Shown here one piece after another: positions 47,279 through 59,900 of a DNA stretch of 64,000 nucleotides. The DNA comes from Cyanophora paradoxa (taxonomy: Eukaryota; Glaucocystophyceae; Cyanophorales; Cyanophoraceae): assembly GCA_004431415.1 (NCBI GenBank), contig QPMI01000170.1, positions 1 to 64,000 of the forward strand, read 5' to 3'. Position 1 is the stretch's first letter. Every line of letters starts with the position of its first letter. The position numbers and the translations under genes were made by a program. The notes beneath the pieces were generated by a model. It had not been told where the DNA came from, did not search any database, and saw only the letters and a program-made list of their open reading frames with translations.

Positions 47279-47929
47279 CTAGACCATGCCGAGGCGCCGG
47301 GCCTTGGCGACCTGCCGGTGGAAGCGCGCCACGTCCGTCGGGTGCAGGAACTGGTCCTTCGCCAGCGGCTGCCCGTCGCGCCCCGTCTGCGCGCTGCCCC
47401 GCACCAGCTTCCCGTCCCGTATCACGAACGTCGCCGATCCGTCGCTCGTCGCCTCGTCCGCCGCCCCCTCCTCCTCCGCCGTCTTGTAGGCGTCCGCCCT
47501 CCGCACCTTGGGAGTCACCATGCGCAGGAAGCGGAGCTTCGACTCGCCCTCGGCGACGAGCTCCTGAAGCGCGCGACGTGTGAGCGAGCGGTCCACAGGC
47601 GCCGACGCGCGGCGGAGCGTGAGCGCGCGGCCCAGGCAATCTATGCGTCTTGGCGAAGGCGGCGCAGAACGAAGATCTAGCCGTCTCTGCGAGGCGCTGC
47701 GCACCCGCAGCTTCGCCGCGTCCGTTTCGCCGGCGTTCTTTCTGAACTCGCTGCGGATCGTCTTCTTCGCCATCTCTGGCATCGAGTACATCCTGCGGCG
47801 CACGATGCGCGTGAGCGCCTGCGCGCTAAGGCGAGCTACAGCGCGCTACCCAGCGTTTTCGCACCGCCCGTGATACAGAAGATTCTTGTACAGCGAAAGT
47901 ATCCGCGCGCGCGTCGGTGGTGCCGCCAT
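47279..47929 (-). CDS. Small LYR-motif (Complex1_LYR) protein, probably mitochondrial
   Basis: From ATG 47929 the first exon reads MAAPPTRARILSLYKNLLYH then GR, and joins in phase across an intron (about 47863-47794) to MYSMPEMAKKTIRSEFRKNA and GETDAAKLR. A second intron (about 47704-47558) leads to ELVAEGESKLRFLRMVTPKV. The LYK...IR.EFR.N..T..L...GE..L.FL pattern is the LYR fold, whose members bind acyl carrier protein in mitochondria and help assemble Fe-S or respiratory complexes. The LYKNLLY opening resembles ETFRF1/LYRM5, but the particular client cannot be assigned. The C-terminal 70 residues (acidic, then DGQPLAKDQFLHPTDVARFH) are not recognised. Head-to-head with the CCHC gene, 202 bp apart. 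Confidence 0.72.
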
Positions 47930-48131
47930 TCTTCGTTTGTTCGCCGAAGGGTGGGGGGGTATACCCGGACGGCAGTGATAGAGCTTGCTGCAGCCTGCAG
48001 CGTACATCGCGCATGCGTGCGACGGCGTAGCGTCGCCGCTGGCGAATGAGATAAGCTAGGGCGATTCGGCCTCCCGGGAACATCGTCTCCAGGCTCGAAC
48101 ACGCGCTGCGGAGCCTCAGCTACCTCCGACA
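47930..48131. promoter_or_regulatory. Compact bidirectional promoter region
   Basis: 202 bp separate the LYR gene start (minus) from the CCHC protein start (plus). No TATA box. Contains GCATGCGTGC-type and CGCTGGCG-type near-palindromes and a G run near 47950-47957. Inferred to drive both genes purely from the arrangement. Confidence 0.4.
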
Positions 48132-50093
48132 ATGGCGGCGCTCTCGCCGATGGTTCGAGACAGGTCTGCGTGGCTTCCGCTGTACTGCTCTGCTGCTTGC
48201 TGATGCTGTGCTAGGCTGGCTCAGTTTCTTGGGCTCAGCTCCCAAATCTCCGATGAGCGGGCTCTCGTCACGCCTCGCGGACACAGAGAAAGGGATCTCG
48301 CAATCCTGCGCGCGATGGACCCGGCGGACGCGCTCCGGGTCCTCGAGTACGCTATCGGTGAGCAGGCCGGGCAACCCTGCGGCCGACAACCGCCGGCTCA
48401 CGCCGCCGCAGAGCGCTCGGCGAACATCACGAATCCGGCTCGGTACCTGTCGGACCTGCTGGACCGGATCAAGCGCGGGAAGTGCAACCCGCAGCAGAAC
48501 CTGCGCCTCAAGTCGGACCCGGAGCCGTCCCCCGAGGCCCTCGACTCGGCGCGCGGCCCCGGTGCGCAGCGCGCCGGCGCCGCGGCTCGTGCGCGCGTGC
48601 CGGCGGGGCGCGAGGGGGCGGGGCGCAGTGGACGAGCGTCTGGCGGGGCGCGTGGAGCTGCAGCTCTTCTCGATCAGCTGCCGCGAGAGCTGGGGCGCCT
48701 ACCCCCGCAAGGTCGAGCTCTCCGAGAAGACCACCGAAATCGTCAAGCGCGCCCCGGCCGCGCCCCCGGCCGCGCCCGGCGGGGGGCTGAGGGGGCGGGG
48801 CGCAGGCGGCTGACGCCATCGGTGGCGCTGGACCTGCTGGGGCGCTTCACGGGGGCGCTCGAGAACGGGGACGCGCGCAACGGGGCCGTCTCCCAGGTCG
48901 AGGACCCCGACGCCTGGCTCTACCGCTCCGCCCGCATGCGCCTCGGCCCGCCCCGCCCGCCCCGCCCGCCCCCGCCGCCACGCGCTGAGGCGCTGCGGGG
49001 CAGAGGTCGGGTGCTTCGGGTGCGGGGGGCCGCACCTGCAGAAGGAGTGCCCGGTGCGGCCGGAGGAGCGGGGGACGCCGGCGAAGATCCTCCGCGAGAT
49101 CGAGAGCATGATGACCCCGCGGGAGGCCCCCGAGGCCGCCCACACGCCCCGCCGCCCTCCCTCGCCACCCGCGCCACCCCCACCCCGCCCCCGCCACCCC
49201 GCGCGCCCCCGACCAGCACTCCTCCCCCGCCGCCCCCGCTCCGCGCCCCGCCCCGCCCCGCGCCCTTCTCCCCGGGGCCGCCGCGAGCCCCGCGCGGGCG
49301 GGCGTGCCGCGGCTGCCGCTCGGCGGCCTCTCGCCCGGCGAGCGCCGGGGCCGGGGCGGCGTTCCGGAGGCCCGCGCCGCCGGCCGCCCCTTCTTTTCCC
49401 CTCGGGCAGCAGCGAGGGCAGCCCGCGCGCCCCCGCCCCCGCCCCCGCCCCCGCCCCAGCCCGCCCCGGCCCCGCGCGGCCCCTCATCCCTCCCCTTGCC
49501 CTCGCCCGCATCGGGGCGGGGAGTGGGGCGGGGAGGCCGGCGGGGCGGGCGGGGCGGGGGCGGAGGAGGCCTCGGCGGCCTTCAAGCTGACCCTCGCCCA
49601 CGCCAAGGCCGCCCCCTTCGTGCCCCGCCTCAAGCTCCCCGCTGCCGCCCCCGCCGCCCCGCACCCGGCCGCCCCGCCCCGCCCCCGCCCCCGCCCCCGC
49701 CCCCGGCCCAGCCCCTTCTCTCACCCCCAACCCGCACCGGCACCCGCCCCCGCCTCTGCTCCCGCCTCTACCCCTGCGCCTGCGCCTGGCCCTGTCGCCA
49801 GCCCTCCTCCCTGCGCCCCGGCGGCGGGGCATCGGCGGCGGCGTCGCCCGGGGCGGGGCGGGGAGGATGCGGGGGCGCTGCGGGCGGAGCTGGAGCGCAC
49901 GCGGGCGGAGCTGGCGGCGGTGCGGGCGGAGCGGGACGAGGCGCTGCAGGAGCTGCGCGCCTCGCTCCTGCGCGAGCGCGAGGCGGCGGCGCAGTGCGAC
50001 GCCTACGAGCGCGAGTGGAGCCGCATCCTCCGCGAGATCACCGGGGCCGCCCCCGAGCCCGCCGCCCCCCGCGGCTCCCTCACCGCCCGCTAG
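48132..50093 (+). CDS. CCHC zinc-knuckle protein with Pro/Ala-rich middle and C-terminal coiled coil
   Basis: Probably nucleic-acid binding; function unknown. Exon 1 (MAALSPMVRD from ATG 48132) joins across an intron (about 48164-48239) in phase to SSQISDERALVTPRGHRERD, LAILRAMDPADALRVLEYAI, then ITNPARYLSDLLDRIKRGKC. Next come VDERLAGRVELQLFSISCRE and TPSVALDLLGRFTGALENGD. A single zinc knuckle, CFGCGGPHLQKEC (C-x2-C-x3-H-x4-C, about 49010-49055), follows an intron and leads to KILREIESMMTP. About 700 bp then encode Pro/Ala/Arg-rich low-complexity sequence, and the last exon is a coiled coil (LRAELERTRAELAAVRAERD, EALQELRASLLREREAAAQC) with AYEREWSRILREITG before the stop at 50093. One knuckle plus the helical N-terminal part suggests RNA binding. 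It is not a retroelement Gag: no protease or RT lies nearby. The frame in the low-complexity part is uncertain. Confidence 0.65.
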
Positions 50094-50901
50094 CCCCCCG
50101 CCCGGGCCCATGTGCGCCGCCCAGCGCGCGAAAGCAAGAGTTCTTTCAAGGCCTTTCACTTAGTCACCGGCCTTCCGATACTCCAACTTGATCGCTCCGA
50201 CGGCCGCAGGGCCTGCCTAAGTGGGTTTGGAGGGTGCACGTGGGTCCGACGTCGACGGTCTTGTCGGGATTCACGATCACTGCCCCATCTGCCTGCGGGG
50301 CCGGGCATGCCATGAGGCGCCGGGCCCCACACTAATCATGAGTCCCCCCGGCGGCCCTTCATGGAAATCTTCGACGGTCGTGCCACGGTGCAGCTTGGCA
50401 GCCGCTGAGGCTTGAAGCGCTGGATCATGATCACCGTCGGAAACAGCTCCTTACGCACGACCGTCGGACTCAGTGACTTGCCAAGTTCTGAACCTGCGGC
50501 GCCGGGCCTTCGATGTCTTTGAACTTCCGAAGTTCGGAATCACTCCAAGTTTAATTTCGGAGTCTCGGAGGCCATTATAATCGAGCATATGGCACTGCGC
50601 GCATAAGGGCCCCGCGGCATACCGTATTCAATCTTTACTCTAGCACTAGTTTCAATTTAATTTTTCCATTCAAACAACTATGTACGTAGTTTATTAGCAA
50701 GAGAACAACTATACAGGTATAGGTAGTTACGTACTCACAGAACTGAAACTGTACACGGCGTAGCTACAGGGGCTCGAGCGGCGTGGCACTGCGCGATTGG
50801 AGGCCCGCTCCCTACATGGACGACTAGGAACGCAAATGAAAGCAAAAGTGAAAATCAGAAACGCAAATTCAGCAGAAGGCAGGGCGCGAAAGCCGCCATA
50901 G
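50094..50901. other. Intergenic region between two convergent genes
   Basis: No exon or RNA gene recognised. From about 50570 to 50880 it is the most AT-rich stretch in the window (for example TTTCAATTTAATTTTTCCAT near 50650), containing repeated TACGTA-type words at about 50680-50735. As both neighbours end here, it should hold two 3' UTRs and termination signals, though no AATAAA is present on the sense strands that I could find. Confidence 0.5.
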
Positions 50902-53900
50902 CTAGGCGGGCCCGCCGGAAATGGCGCCGGGGAGCGGGGCGTGGGCGGGGCGGGGCGAGGGGGCCGGCGGGGTACCGGCCGCCTCCTGGCGCTCGGGGGC
51001 GGAAATGGCGGCCCAGGGCCCGGCCTCGAGGGGGGCGCGCTTCCCCGAGCCCCCGCCGCGATCCGTGCCGGGCTCGGGCGTGCCCGCCCCGCCGGCCGCC
51101 AGCTCGCTCCGCGCCCGCACCGCCGCCGTCGCCACGGGCCGGCGCCGCTGCCGCGCCGCCCCCGCCGGGGCCTCGCCGCCGCGCGCCGCCGCCGCTGCAG
51201 CGTCGGCCTCGCGGCGGGCGAGCTCGAGGTCGGCGTCGTCCTCCCCGGCCCGGGGCCCGCCCCGCCCGCCACCCCCGCCACGGCGCTCCACGACGCCCGC
51301 CGCCGCCCCGCCCCAGCCCCGCCGATCGGCGCGAAGCGCGCCGCGGGGACGATGAGGGGCGGCAGCTGCCGGGGGACCCCGAGGCCTCGCGCGGGGCCGG
51401 GGCCGGCCCCGCCTCGCCCATCGCCCAGAGCGGGGCGACGCGGGCGAAGGCCTGATCCGCGAAGTCCACGGGGGCGGCGCTGGCGGCCTCCTCGGCGCTG
51501 GCGCTGGAGAGGGAGGAGAGGGGCGGGTCGAGGGCGGAGTGGATGGGCCGCCGCGTGCCCCCCGACTCCTCGCTCTCCGACCCCTCCCCCGCCCCCTCGC
51601 CCTCGCCGTCGCCGTCGGGGCGGTCGCTGCTGGCCGGGGCGGGGCCGACGTGGAGGAGGGCCGGGCCGTGGGCGGAGCCGTCGGCGCTGGTGAAGTCGGT
51701 CTCGGCGGGGCTCACGGGGCCCAGCCAGCTGGCGCTGGAGCCGCGCCGGCTGCGCCCCGCGAGCCCCAGCGCCGCCTCCTTCTCGTCGGCGGAGCGGCGC
51801 CGGGCGAGGGCCGCCTCGCGCGCCGCGAAGCGGTCGAGGTCGGTCTTGCCGGAGCGGTGCGTGAGGATGGCGTCTCGCCCGTCGTTCGCCCCGCTCAGCA
51901 GCTCGTCGAGCTTCTCCACGATCTCGTACCGCCGCTTCACCTCCCTGCCCGCCCCCTCGGCCCCCGCCACGCGCCGCGGGGCGGGGCGGGGGGGGCGCAC
52001 TCGAATCGGGCGAGGAGGTCGTCGCGCCAGCGGGCGACGCCGGGGTGCCGCGCGGCGAGGCTCGCCACGATCTTCACCGCCCACTCCCGGAAGTACACGA
52101 ACAGGAAGAGCGCGATGAACAGCACCTGCCCGCACCCCGCTCGCCTCCCCGCCCCCGGAGGGCGAGGAGGGGGGCCGGGGCAGCGCACATTCAAAACGAT
52201 CAGCGTGTATGTGATGACGTCCTCGTCGACGCGGTCGAGGAAGTCGCGGTTGTACTGCCAGGCAGCGGGCATCAGAGGGGTCGGCGGGGGGCGGGGGGGC
52301 GAGGGGGCGGACGAAGAACAGTCCGGCGTAGACGGTTGTTCTTTGCGAGGCAGCGGGCATCAGAGGGGTCGGCGGGGGGCGGGGGGGCGAGGGGGCGGAC
52401 GTGGAGACGACGATGGCGCAGAGGTCGACGACGTCGAGCAGGTCGCTGTCCCACGGCGCCAGCTTCAGGTTCAGCACCATCGCTGCCCCCGCCCCGCCCC
52501 CTCAGCCCCGGCCCCGCGGGGGCGCCGGGGGGCGCGGGGGCGGGGCACCGGCGAGGAGGATGCCGAGGCCGATGAGGCCCTGGATCTGCGGCCTTCCGTC
52601 CAGCACGGACACGACCAGCGCGATGAGCAGCTTGCGGATGATGACGACGATCTCCCAGTACCAGCACCGCTGCTCGTACCCTGCACCGCCCCGCCCCCGC
52701 CTCGCCACCCGGGGCGCGGGCGGGCGGCCCTCGGGGGGGGGGGGGGGGGGGGGGGGGGAAGGGGGCACCTCTGTAGAGGAAGGAGAACTTGCGCTTGATG
52801 GCGGGGTCGTTCAGGCGGTTGCGGTTCCTGCGGGGGGCGCCCCTCAGGCCCCCGCACGCCCCACGGGGGCGCCAGGCGACCCCGAGTTCGGAGCCAGGGG
52901 CGACGAGTGCGCGGCTGGGGGCCCCGAGCGAGGCGTGCGGACCTGAAGAGGATGAAGAAGGTGCCGAGGGGGATGCCGAAGCCGTAGACGACGATGGCGG
53001 GGGCCCCCAGGCCCCACTGCCACACCTTGAACTCCAGCGTGTTGCAGTCCACCTCTGCCCCCGCGCGTCACTCCACCGCAAGAAGAGCACTCGACAAAGG
53101 GATTACTCATATCCTGCTGGAGGAACGACGCGCCCCCGCCCAGGTCCCGGCACGAGAAGAGCTGCCGCGCGCCGGCCGCGCGCGTCAGGCCGGGGCGGGG
53201 GCGGGGGAGGGGCGGGGCCGGCAGGGGATAAACTTTAAACATCTTCTGGGTGATCTGGGGGTGGATGAGGTAGAGGGTGACGACGACGGAGACGTAGTAG
53301 TTGTCGCGGGCGTGCGAGTGGGCCTTGGCCGTCTCCGCCTCCGAGGGGGCGCGGCCCCTGCGCCAGCACTGCAGGCGGTGCCAGGCCGGCTGGGCGACGA
53401 GGATGGCGGCGGGGAGGAGGACGCAGAGGAGGGGGATGGAGACGAATCCGACGACCCGGGCGTAGAAGGGGCGAATAACCCGGGAAAACGCTGACGTGTT
53501 GAGGTCGAACCTGTTACGCGATAGTTAACGCGAAGGATAGCTTAACGCGAAGCCCACGGTGGGGGGCCGGGATGATTGAGCACATGCAATCTAACGAAAG
53601 CATCGAGTCCCTGCTCATGATCATGATCAGCGCCGGGGGCCGTGGATGGGGTGGGGGCGGGGCGGGGGCGGGGGGCGGGCGGACAGGGGGGAGGCGACGG
53701 AGGTCTGGACGTCGAGCATGTCCTTGACGACGCCGGGCCAGCGGATCTGGAAGCCCTTGGCCATGGAGACGATCTGGAGGTAATCTGTGAAAATTTTGAC
53801 GAGGATGCCGCCCCGCTCCTCCTTGATGCTCTTCGAGAAGGACTTGATGTGCTTGCGGATCATGAACGACGCCACGAGCTGCGCCCCGGCGCCGCCCCGC

Positions 53901-56900
53901 CACTCACACTCGCCCCGCCCCGCCCCCACGCCCCCCGAGGCGGCGCACGATGAGGAAGAGGACGACGAGGACGGCGATGAGGCGGGAGAGGGTCGGCTCG
54001 GGGCACGTCTGGCAGTCGTAGTCCGAGCGCCGGCCGTAGCCCTCGACGCAGACGGCGCAGAGGTTCCCCTCGTAGCCGAAGGCGCAGGGCCTAGCGAGGG
54101 CAAAGAACTGGGCGTTGGTGAGGTTCGCCGCGACGAGGTCCGCGGCGCGCGTCGCGTTGAGGACGCCCTCCGCGTAGTCCGACAGGCACGCCTTGTTCAC
54201 GCACTCGATGAACTTGTGCGGGTCGTACTGCCGGCCCCGTCACGCGCGCCGGGCGCCGCGCGCAGGGGGGACGGCCCCGCGCACCGGGCTCTGCCAGTAG
54301 CCCCTCTGCGGGCGCACGTCGCTGCCGCCGAAGAGGCAGTTGGCGCCGGCGGGGCACGGGCGGCACTCCTTCCCCCTGAAGTCCCTGTCCTCCAGGCTGT
54401 ACGTCCCCGGCGGGCACAGCCTGCGAGGCGGGGCCCCGTGAGGCAAAGGGCGCGCGCCCGCAGCCAACCGCGCCCACCGGCAGTAGGAGCAGGTCGGGCA
54501 GTACGCCTGCGGGCGAAGGGAGGGCCTCAGGGGTCGCGCGGGAGAGGCGGGGCGGGGCGGGGCGGGGCGGGCGGGCCTTGTTCTCCTCGAGGACCTCGCC
54601 GCGCATGCAGTGGCGGAGGGGGAGGGTCGTGGAGGCGGTGAGGAGGCTCCCGTCGGGGAAGGTCGCCGTGAAGACAATCTCCGCCGTCACGCCGGGCTGA
54701 GCGATCACCTGCCGGCCCGTCCCGCGCCCGTCAGCCCCGCGGGGGCGGCCTGGAGCGCGCTGGCGGAGGGGGCGGGGGCGCCTGGAGGTCCTTGAACTCG
54801 GCGACGCCCTCCACCGTCGCCATCTGCGCCGTCCCCGCTGCCCCCCGCCCCCGCTCACCCCACCGCCCCGCCCCCCGGCACTGCCGCGCCGCACCGACGC
54901 TGGCGTTGCCGGTGGCGGTGACGGCGACGACGGCGCCGGTGGCGGTGCGGACGATCTGGTTGAAGCTGTCGCGCAGCTCGACCTTGTAGTAGAGCGGCAT
55001 GCGCGAGGCCGGCGTCGTCTCGTTGTGCGGCGGCGTCGCGTTGCGCGGCCCGAAGAGGACCACCCGCCGCGGCACCGCCGCGATGCCCCCGCCGAAGCGG
55101 CCGCGGTTGCCCTCGAGGCTCGTGAAGTACTCGGAAGGCCCGGCGGCGAGGGAGGCGAAGGGCGCGCAGGCCGCAGGGTCCTTCGCGTCCACGAAGAAGG
55201 CCCCTGCGCCGCCCCGCGCACCGTTCGGCCCGAGGCGCCCGGGAGCGAGGGGGCGGGGGGCGGGGGGGCGGGGGCGCACCGCCGCCGCCCGTGGCGACGT
55301 TGTTCTGGACGGCGACGGCGCGGATGCTGATGGCCTCGCAGCTGGCGGGGCGGACGTAGGCCCCCGCCCCGTCCGTCGCCTGGTTCTTGCTGATCTGCGC
55401 CCCCGCGAGGGCGAGGGTGCCCGCCTCGTAGAAGAAGCCCCCGCCGCGCCCCCCCGCCGTGTTCTCCGCCAGCTGCACGCCCCGCAGCAGCCGCACCGTC
55501 CCGCCCGTCTGCAGCAGCCCCGCCCCGTTCCCCGTCGCCACGTTGAACCCGATGAGCACCACCTCGCCCCCGACGGCGGGCGACGCCCCCGTCCCGTTCG
55601 CCGACTGCAGCAGCGCCCGCCGCCGGCCCCCGCCCGCCTCCTCCACCCCCGCCGTGAAGCGCGCCGTGTTGAGGACGGCGACGCCGGCGCCGGCGTCGGC
55701 GCGGTTGGAGGTGACGAGGGTGCCGGGAAGGAGGGTGCAGGAGGAGTTGGAGGCGGCTGCGATGCCGCCGCCGGTGCCGTCGGGGCGGGCCTCCTTGCCG
55801 CGGCTCGCCGCCAGGTTCACCGTCACCGCCGTCCCGTTCAGCACGGCCGCCGCCTCGCCCTCGAGGAGGATGCCGCCCCCGCGCGCCGCCTGGTTCCCCG
55901 AGACGGCGCCCCCGCGGATGGCGAGGCGGGCGCGGGTGCCGGCGAGGATCGCCCCGCCCCCCGCCTCGGCGACGTTGCGGGAGAGGGAGACGCCCTCCAG
56001 CGCCAGGTTCGCGTCCTGCGCCCCCCTCAGCCCCCGCCGTGGCCGCGGGGGCGAGAGGGGGGCGGGGACGGGGGCGGGCCTGGTCGACGAAGACGGCGCC
56101 GCCGCGGTCGGCGGAGCCCGACTCGACGGAGCTCGCGGTGAGGCTGCACGCCGACGACTTCATGCACCACAGCGCCCCGCCCTGCCCCCCCCCCGCCCCC
56201 GTCGCGTCAGGCGGCGCCACAGCGGCGGGGCGCGGGGGCGCACGTTGGCCTGTGCGACGTTCCTGCGGAGGAGGCAGCCGACGAGGGCGGGGGCGGCGCG
56301 GAGCACGGCGGCGAGGGCCCCGCCGTTCTCGGTGGCGGTGTTGGCGGTGAGGGAGGAGTTCTCGAGGCGGGCCCAGCCGACGTTGTCGGTGAGGTAGAGG
56401 GCGCCGCCGGCGGAGAGGGCGCGGTTCGACTCGAAGGCGCACGCGCGCACGAGCAGCTCCCCGTTCTCCTTGAGCAGCGCCCCCCCGTTGTTCTTCGCCT
56501 CGTTCAGCGCGAACGAGGCCGACGTGATCTCCAGCCGGACGTCGGCGACGGAGGTGACGAGGGCGACGGCGCCCCCGTCCTGCGCCTCGTTGCGCGTGAA
56601 GCTCGCCCCGGCGAAGCGGATGGTGCAGCGGCGCTCGGCGTCGACGAGGAGGGCGCCGGCGGCCTGCCCCGCCGAGTTGCCCCGGAAGGTCACCCCCGAG
56701 GCGGCGAGGTCGAGCTGCGAGACGACGAGCGCCCCGCCCGAGGCCCCCGCCGCGTTGCCCACGAACGAGACCGACTCCATCCGCGCCGGCGCCGCCACCG
56801 CCCCGTCCGTCGCCAGCCGCGCGGCGCCGCCCTTGGCGCCCGAGTTCTTGGTGAAGGAGGTGCGGGCAACGAGGGAGGTGGCGGGGCCCGAGAGGCGGGC

Positions 56901-59900
56901 GTCGATGGCGCCACCCTCCGTCGTGCGCCCCGCCTCGTCGTCGGCCGGCCAGCCGTTGCCCGCGAAGGAGCACTCCTCCACGACGAGGGCCTGGGCGCCC
57001 ACGGAGAGGGCCCCGCCCCGCTGCCCCGCGTTCGCCGCGAACGAGGAGCCCCGGACGGCCACCAGGGAGGCCTTCTCCGCCCAGACCGCCCCCCCGCCCC
57101 GCATCTGGCCGCCCCCGGACTGCACCTCCACGTTCCCCGCGAAGCTCGAGTTCTCCACGCGGAGAGTCCAGCCCGGCCCCTCCTTCCCCTCGTAGCTCAC
57201 GGCGCCGCCCCCGCCGAGGCTCGGGAAGGGCGCGCCGCCGTTGTCGTTGTCGGCGGCGTTGCGCTCAAAGGCGCAGAGGCGGAGGGCGGCGTCGGCGACC
57301 TGCACGGCGGCGACGGCGCCGCCCTTGACGAGCGCCGAGTTGCCCTCGAAGCGCGACCCCGCGACGAGGAGGCGGTCGAGGGAGGCGGCGAGGAGGGCGC
57401 CCCCGCCCTCGGTGCGCGGCGCCGGCATCTCCTTCAGCGCCTGCCCGCGGTCGGCGTTCCCCACGAACTCGCACCCCTCGAAGGCGGCGGCGCCGAGCTC
57501 AGCCAGCAGCGCCGCGCCGCCCCCGGCGAGGCCCGCCCACTCGGCGCTCGCCGCGGCGGCGCAGCCCGAGAAGCGGGCGGCGCGGAAGGCGGCGGAGGCG
57601 TTGCGGTGGGCGCCGAGGAGGGCGAGGCAGCCGCCGGCGCCGCCGCCGGCGTCGGGGGTGCCGGTGGCGTTGCAGGCGGCGAGCTCGAGGTCCTCGGCGA
57701 CGAGGGGGCCCCCGAGGCCGGCCACGGAGAGGCAGCCGCCGTTGCCGCCGAGGGCGCGGCTGCCGGCGACGGAGACGGAGCGGAGGAGGACGGAGGCGAC
57801 GGCCTCGAGGGCGACGCTGCCGCCGTCGCCGGCCGCCGCGTCCCCCTCGAAGGCGCACCCCTCGAGGCGCACCTCGCCGGCCACGTCCGACGCGTGCAGC
57901 GCCCCGCCCGAGGCCCCCGCCGCCCCCGCCCCGTTCCCCGCGAACCGCGAGTCGCGCACGGCGAGCGAGGCGGCGGCGACGACGGAGACGGCGCCGCCGC
58001 GGGGGAAGGCGGGGAGCTTGGCGGCCAGCGTCGTCCCCTCCACGCGGAGCCCCTCCAGCACGACCGCCCCGCCCGCCCGCCCGCCGCGCCCCGCACCGCC
58101 AGCGCCCCGAACGAGGCCGGCGCCGCGGCCGAGGAGGCCCGCGTGAGGGTGACGTCGCGCGCGGTCAGGGGCCCCGCGAGGCCGGAGACGGCGAGGCCGC
58201 CGGCGGCGGCGGGGTCGCCGGGCTCGTTCTCGACGGCGAGGGCGCGGAGGGAGGCGGAGCGGAGGGCGTGGAGCGAGGCGGCGCCCCCCGCGCAGGCCAC
58301 CATGCGCACCCCCTCCGCCACCACCTCGAGCGAGGCGGCGCCCTCGGGCCCGCCGCGAAGAGCGCCCCCGGGCCGCCTCCGGGTAGGAGCCGCGGCGGTC
58401 GCGGGCGAGGCAGCGGGTGCAGTTGACGTCGCGGAGGCTGAGGCGGCGGGCGAGGCGCGTGAGGGCGATGCCGCCGGCGGCGCTCGCGTTGGCGCGCGCG
58501 CTGGCGACGGCGACGCCGGCGAGGTCGACCTCCGCCGCGCCGGCCACCTCCAGCGCCCCGCCGGGCTCCTCGAGACGCACCCCGCCAGCGTCACCGACTC
58601 GGCCCCCGGCGCCCGCCCCTCGACCAGCACCGCCGCCACGGGCGCCCCCGACGCGGCGGCGGGCCCGGGGAGGACGCAGCGGGAGAAGTTGGAGGCGGAG
58701 AGGGCAAGGGAGGCGCCGAGGGAGCGGACGGCGAGGCAGCCGCCGGCGCTGCCGTCGAAGGAGGCGCGGGCGAGGCTCACGCGGGCGCCCCGGAGAGGGC
58801 GAGCGGGCCGCCGGCGTCGGCGAAGGCGAGGCGGTCGAAGGCGAGGGGGCCGGCCGCCGGGCGCGCCGCCACGGCGAAGGCGGCGGCGGCGGGGCCGCGC
58901 AGGGCGGGGGCGACGCAGCGGGAGAAGTTGGAGCCCGAGACGGCGAGGGCGCCGGCGAGGTCGGCGATGGCGACACAGCCGGCGGCCGCCGGGGAGGCCG
59001 AGTCGAAGGAGAGGGCCGCGAGGGCGACGTCGGCGGCCCCGGCGAGGGCGAGGCCCCCGCCGGCGCTCCCCTCGAAGACGCTCGACTCGACGGCGGCGCG
59101 CTGCATGCCCCCGGGGGCCGCCGCGACGTCCACGGCGGCGCCGGCGGCGGAGGAGCAGGCGCGCACGAGCGAGTCGCGGAGGGTGAAGGAGCCAGTGAGG
59201 CCGGCCACGAAGACGGCCCCGCCCGAGCCAAGCGCCGCCGAGGCGCCGCTCACGCTGACGCCGACGAGGGCGACCTCGCTGGCGTTGACCACCGCGATGC
59301 TGCCCCCGTGCAGCGCGCTCCCGTCCCCCGCGAAGCTCGTCCCCTCGATCCGCACCCGCGCCACGCCGGCGGCGTACAGCGAGCCGCCCCCGGCCGGCGG
59401 CAGCTCGCCGGGGGCCGGGGCGGCCGGGGCGAACGAGTTGCCGGCGAAGGCGCAGTCGCGCACCGTCAGCTCGGCCACGTTGCGCACCGCGAGCGCCCCG
59501 CCGCCCCCGCCGCCGCCGGCCGCGGCGGGGGCGAGGGTGCAGTTGGTGAAGCGGACGCGCTCGACGAGGACGCGGGCGCGCGGGGCGGGGGCGCTGCTGA
59601 AGACGAGGAGGGCGCCGCCCTCGCGCTCGGAGGAGCGGGCGTTGGCGAAGGAGAGGTCGCGGACGACGAAGGTGCCCGCGAAGTCGCCGAGGTCGACCGC
59701 CACCACCCGGCCCCGCGCCCCCGAGTCCACGATCGAGTAGGCCGCCCCCGAGAGGCCCCGCCACGTCACGTTCGCCCCCGCGGGGAGGTCCCCCGGCAGG
59801 CGGAAGAGGATGTTGGCGTTCGTGCCCTCCCGGCCGCCGTCCGCCTGGGGGAGGGCGAGGAGGCGGCCCGGCATGAGGACGACCTCGACGCTCCCGTTGC

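Noticed and set aside
48990-49130. Zinc knuckle as a retrotransposon Gag remnant
   Set aside because: No protease, reverse transcriptase, integrase or LTR nearby, and the exon-intron layout matches the host genes.
54900-59800. Pmp repeats as evidence of a gene gained from Chlamydiae
   Set aside because: Pmp-type repeats occur widely in protist surface proteins. This gene has many local-style introns and eukaryotic domains at both ends.
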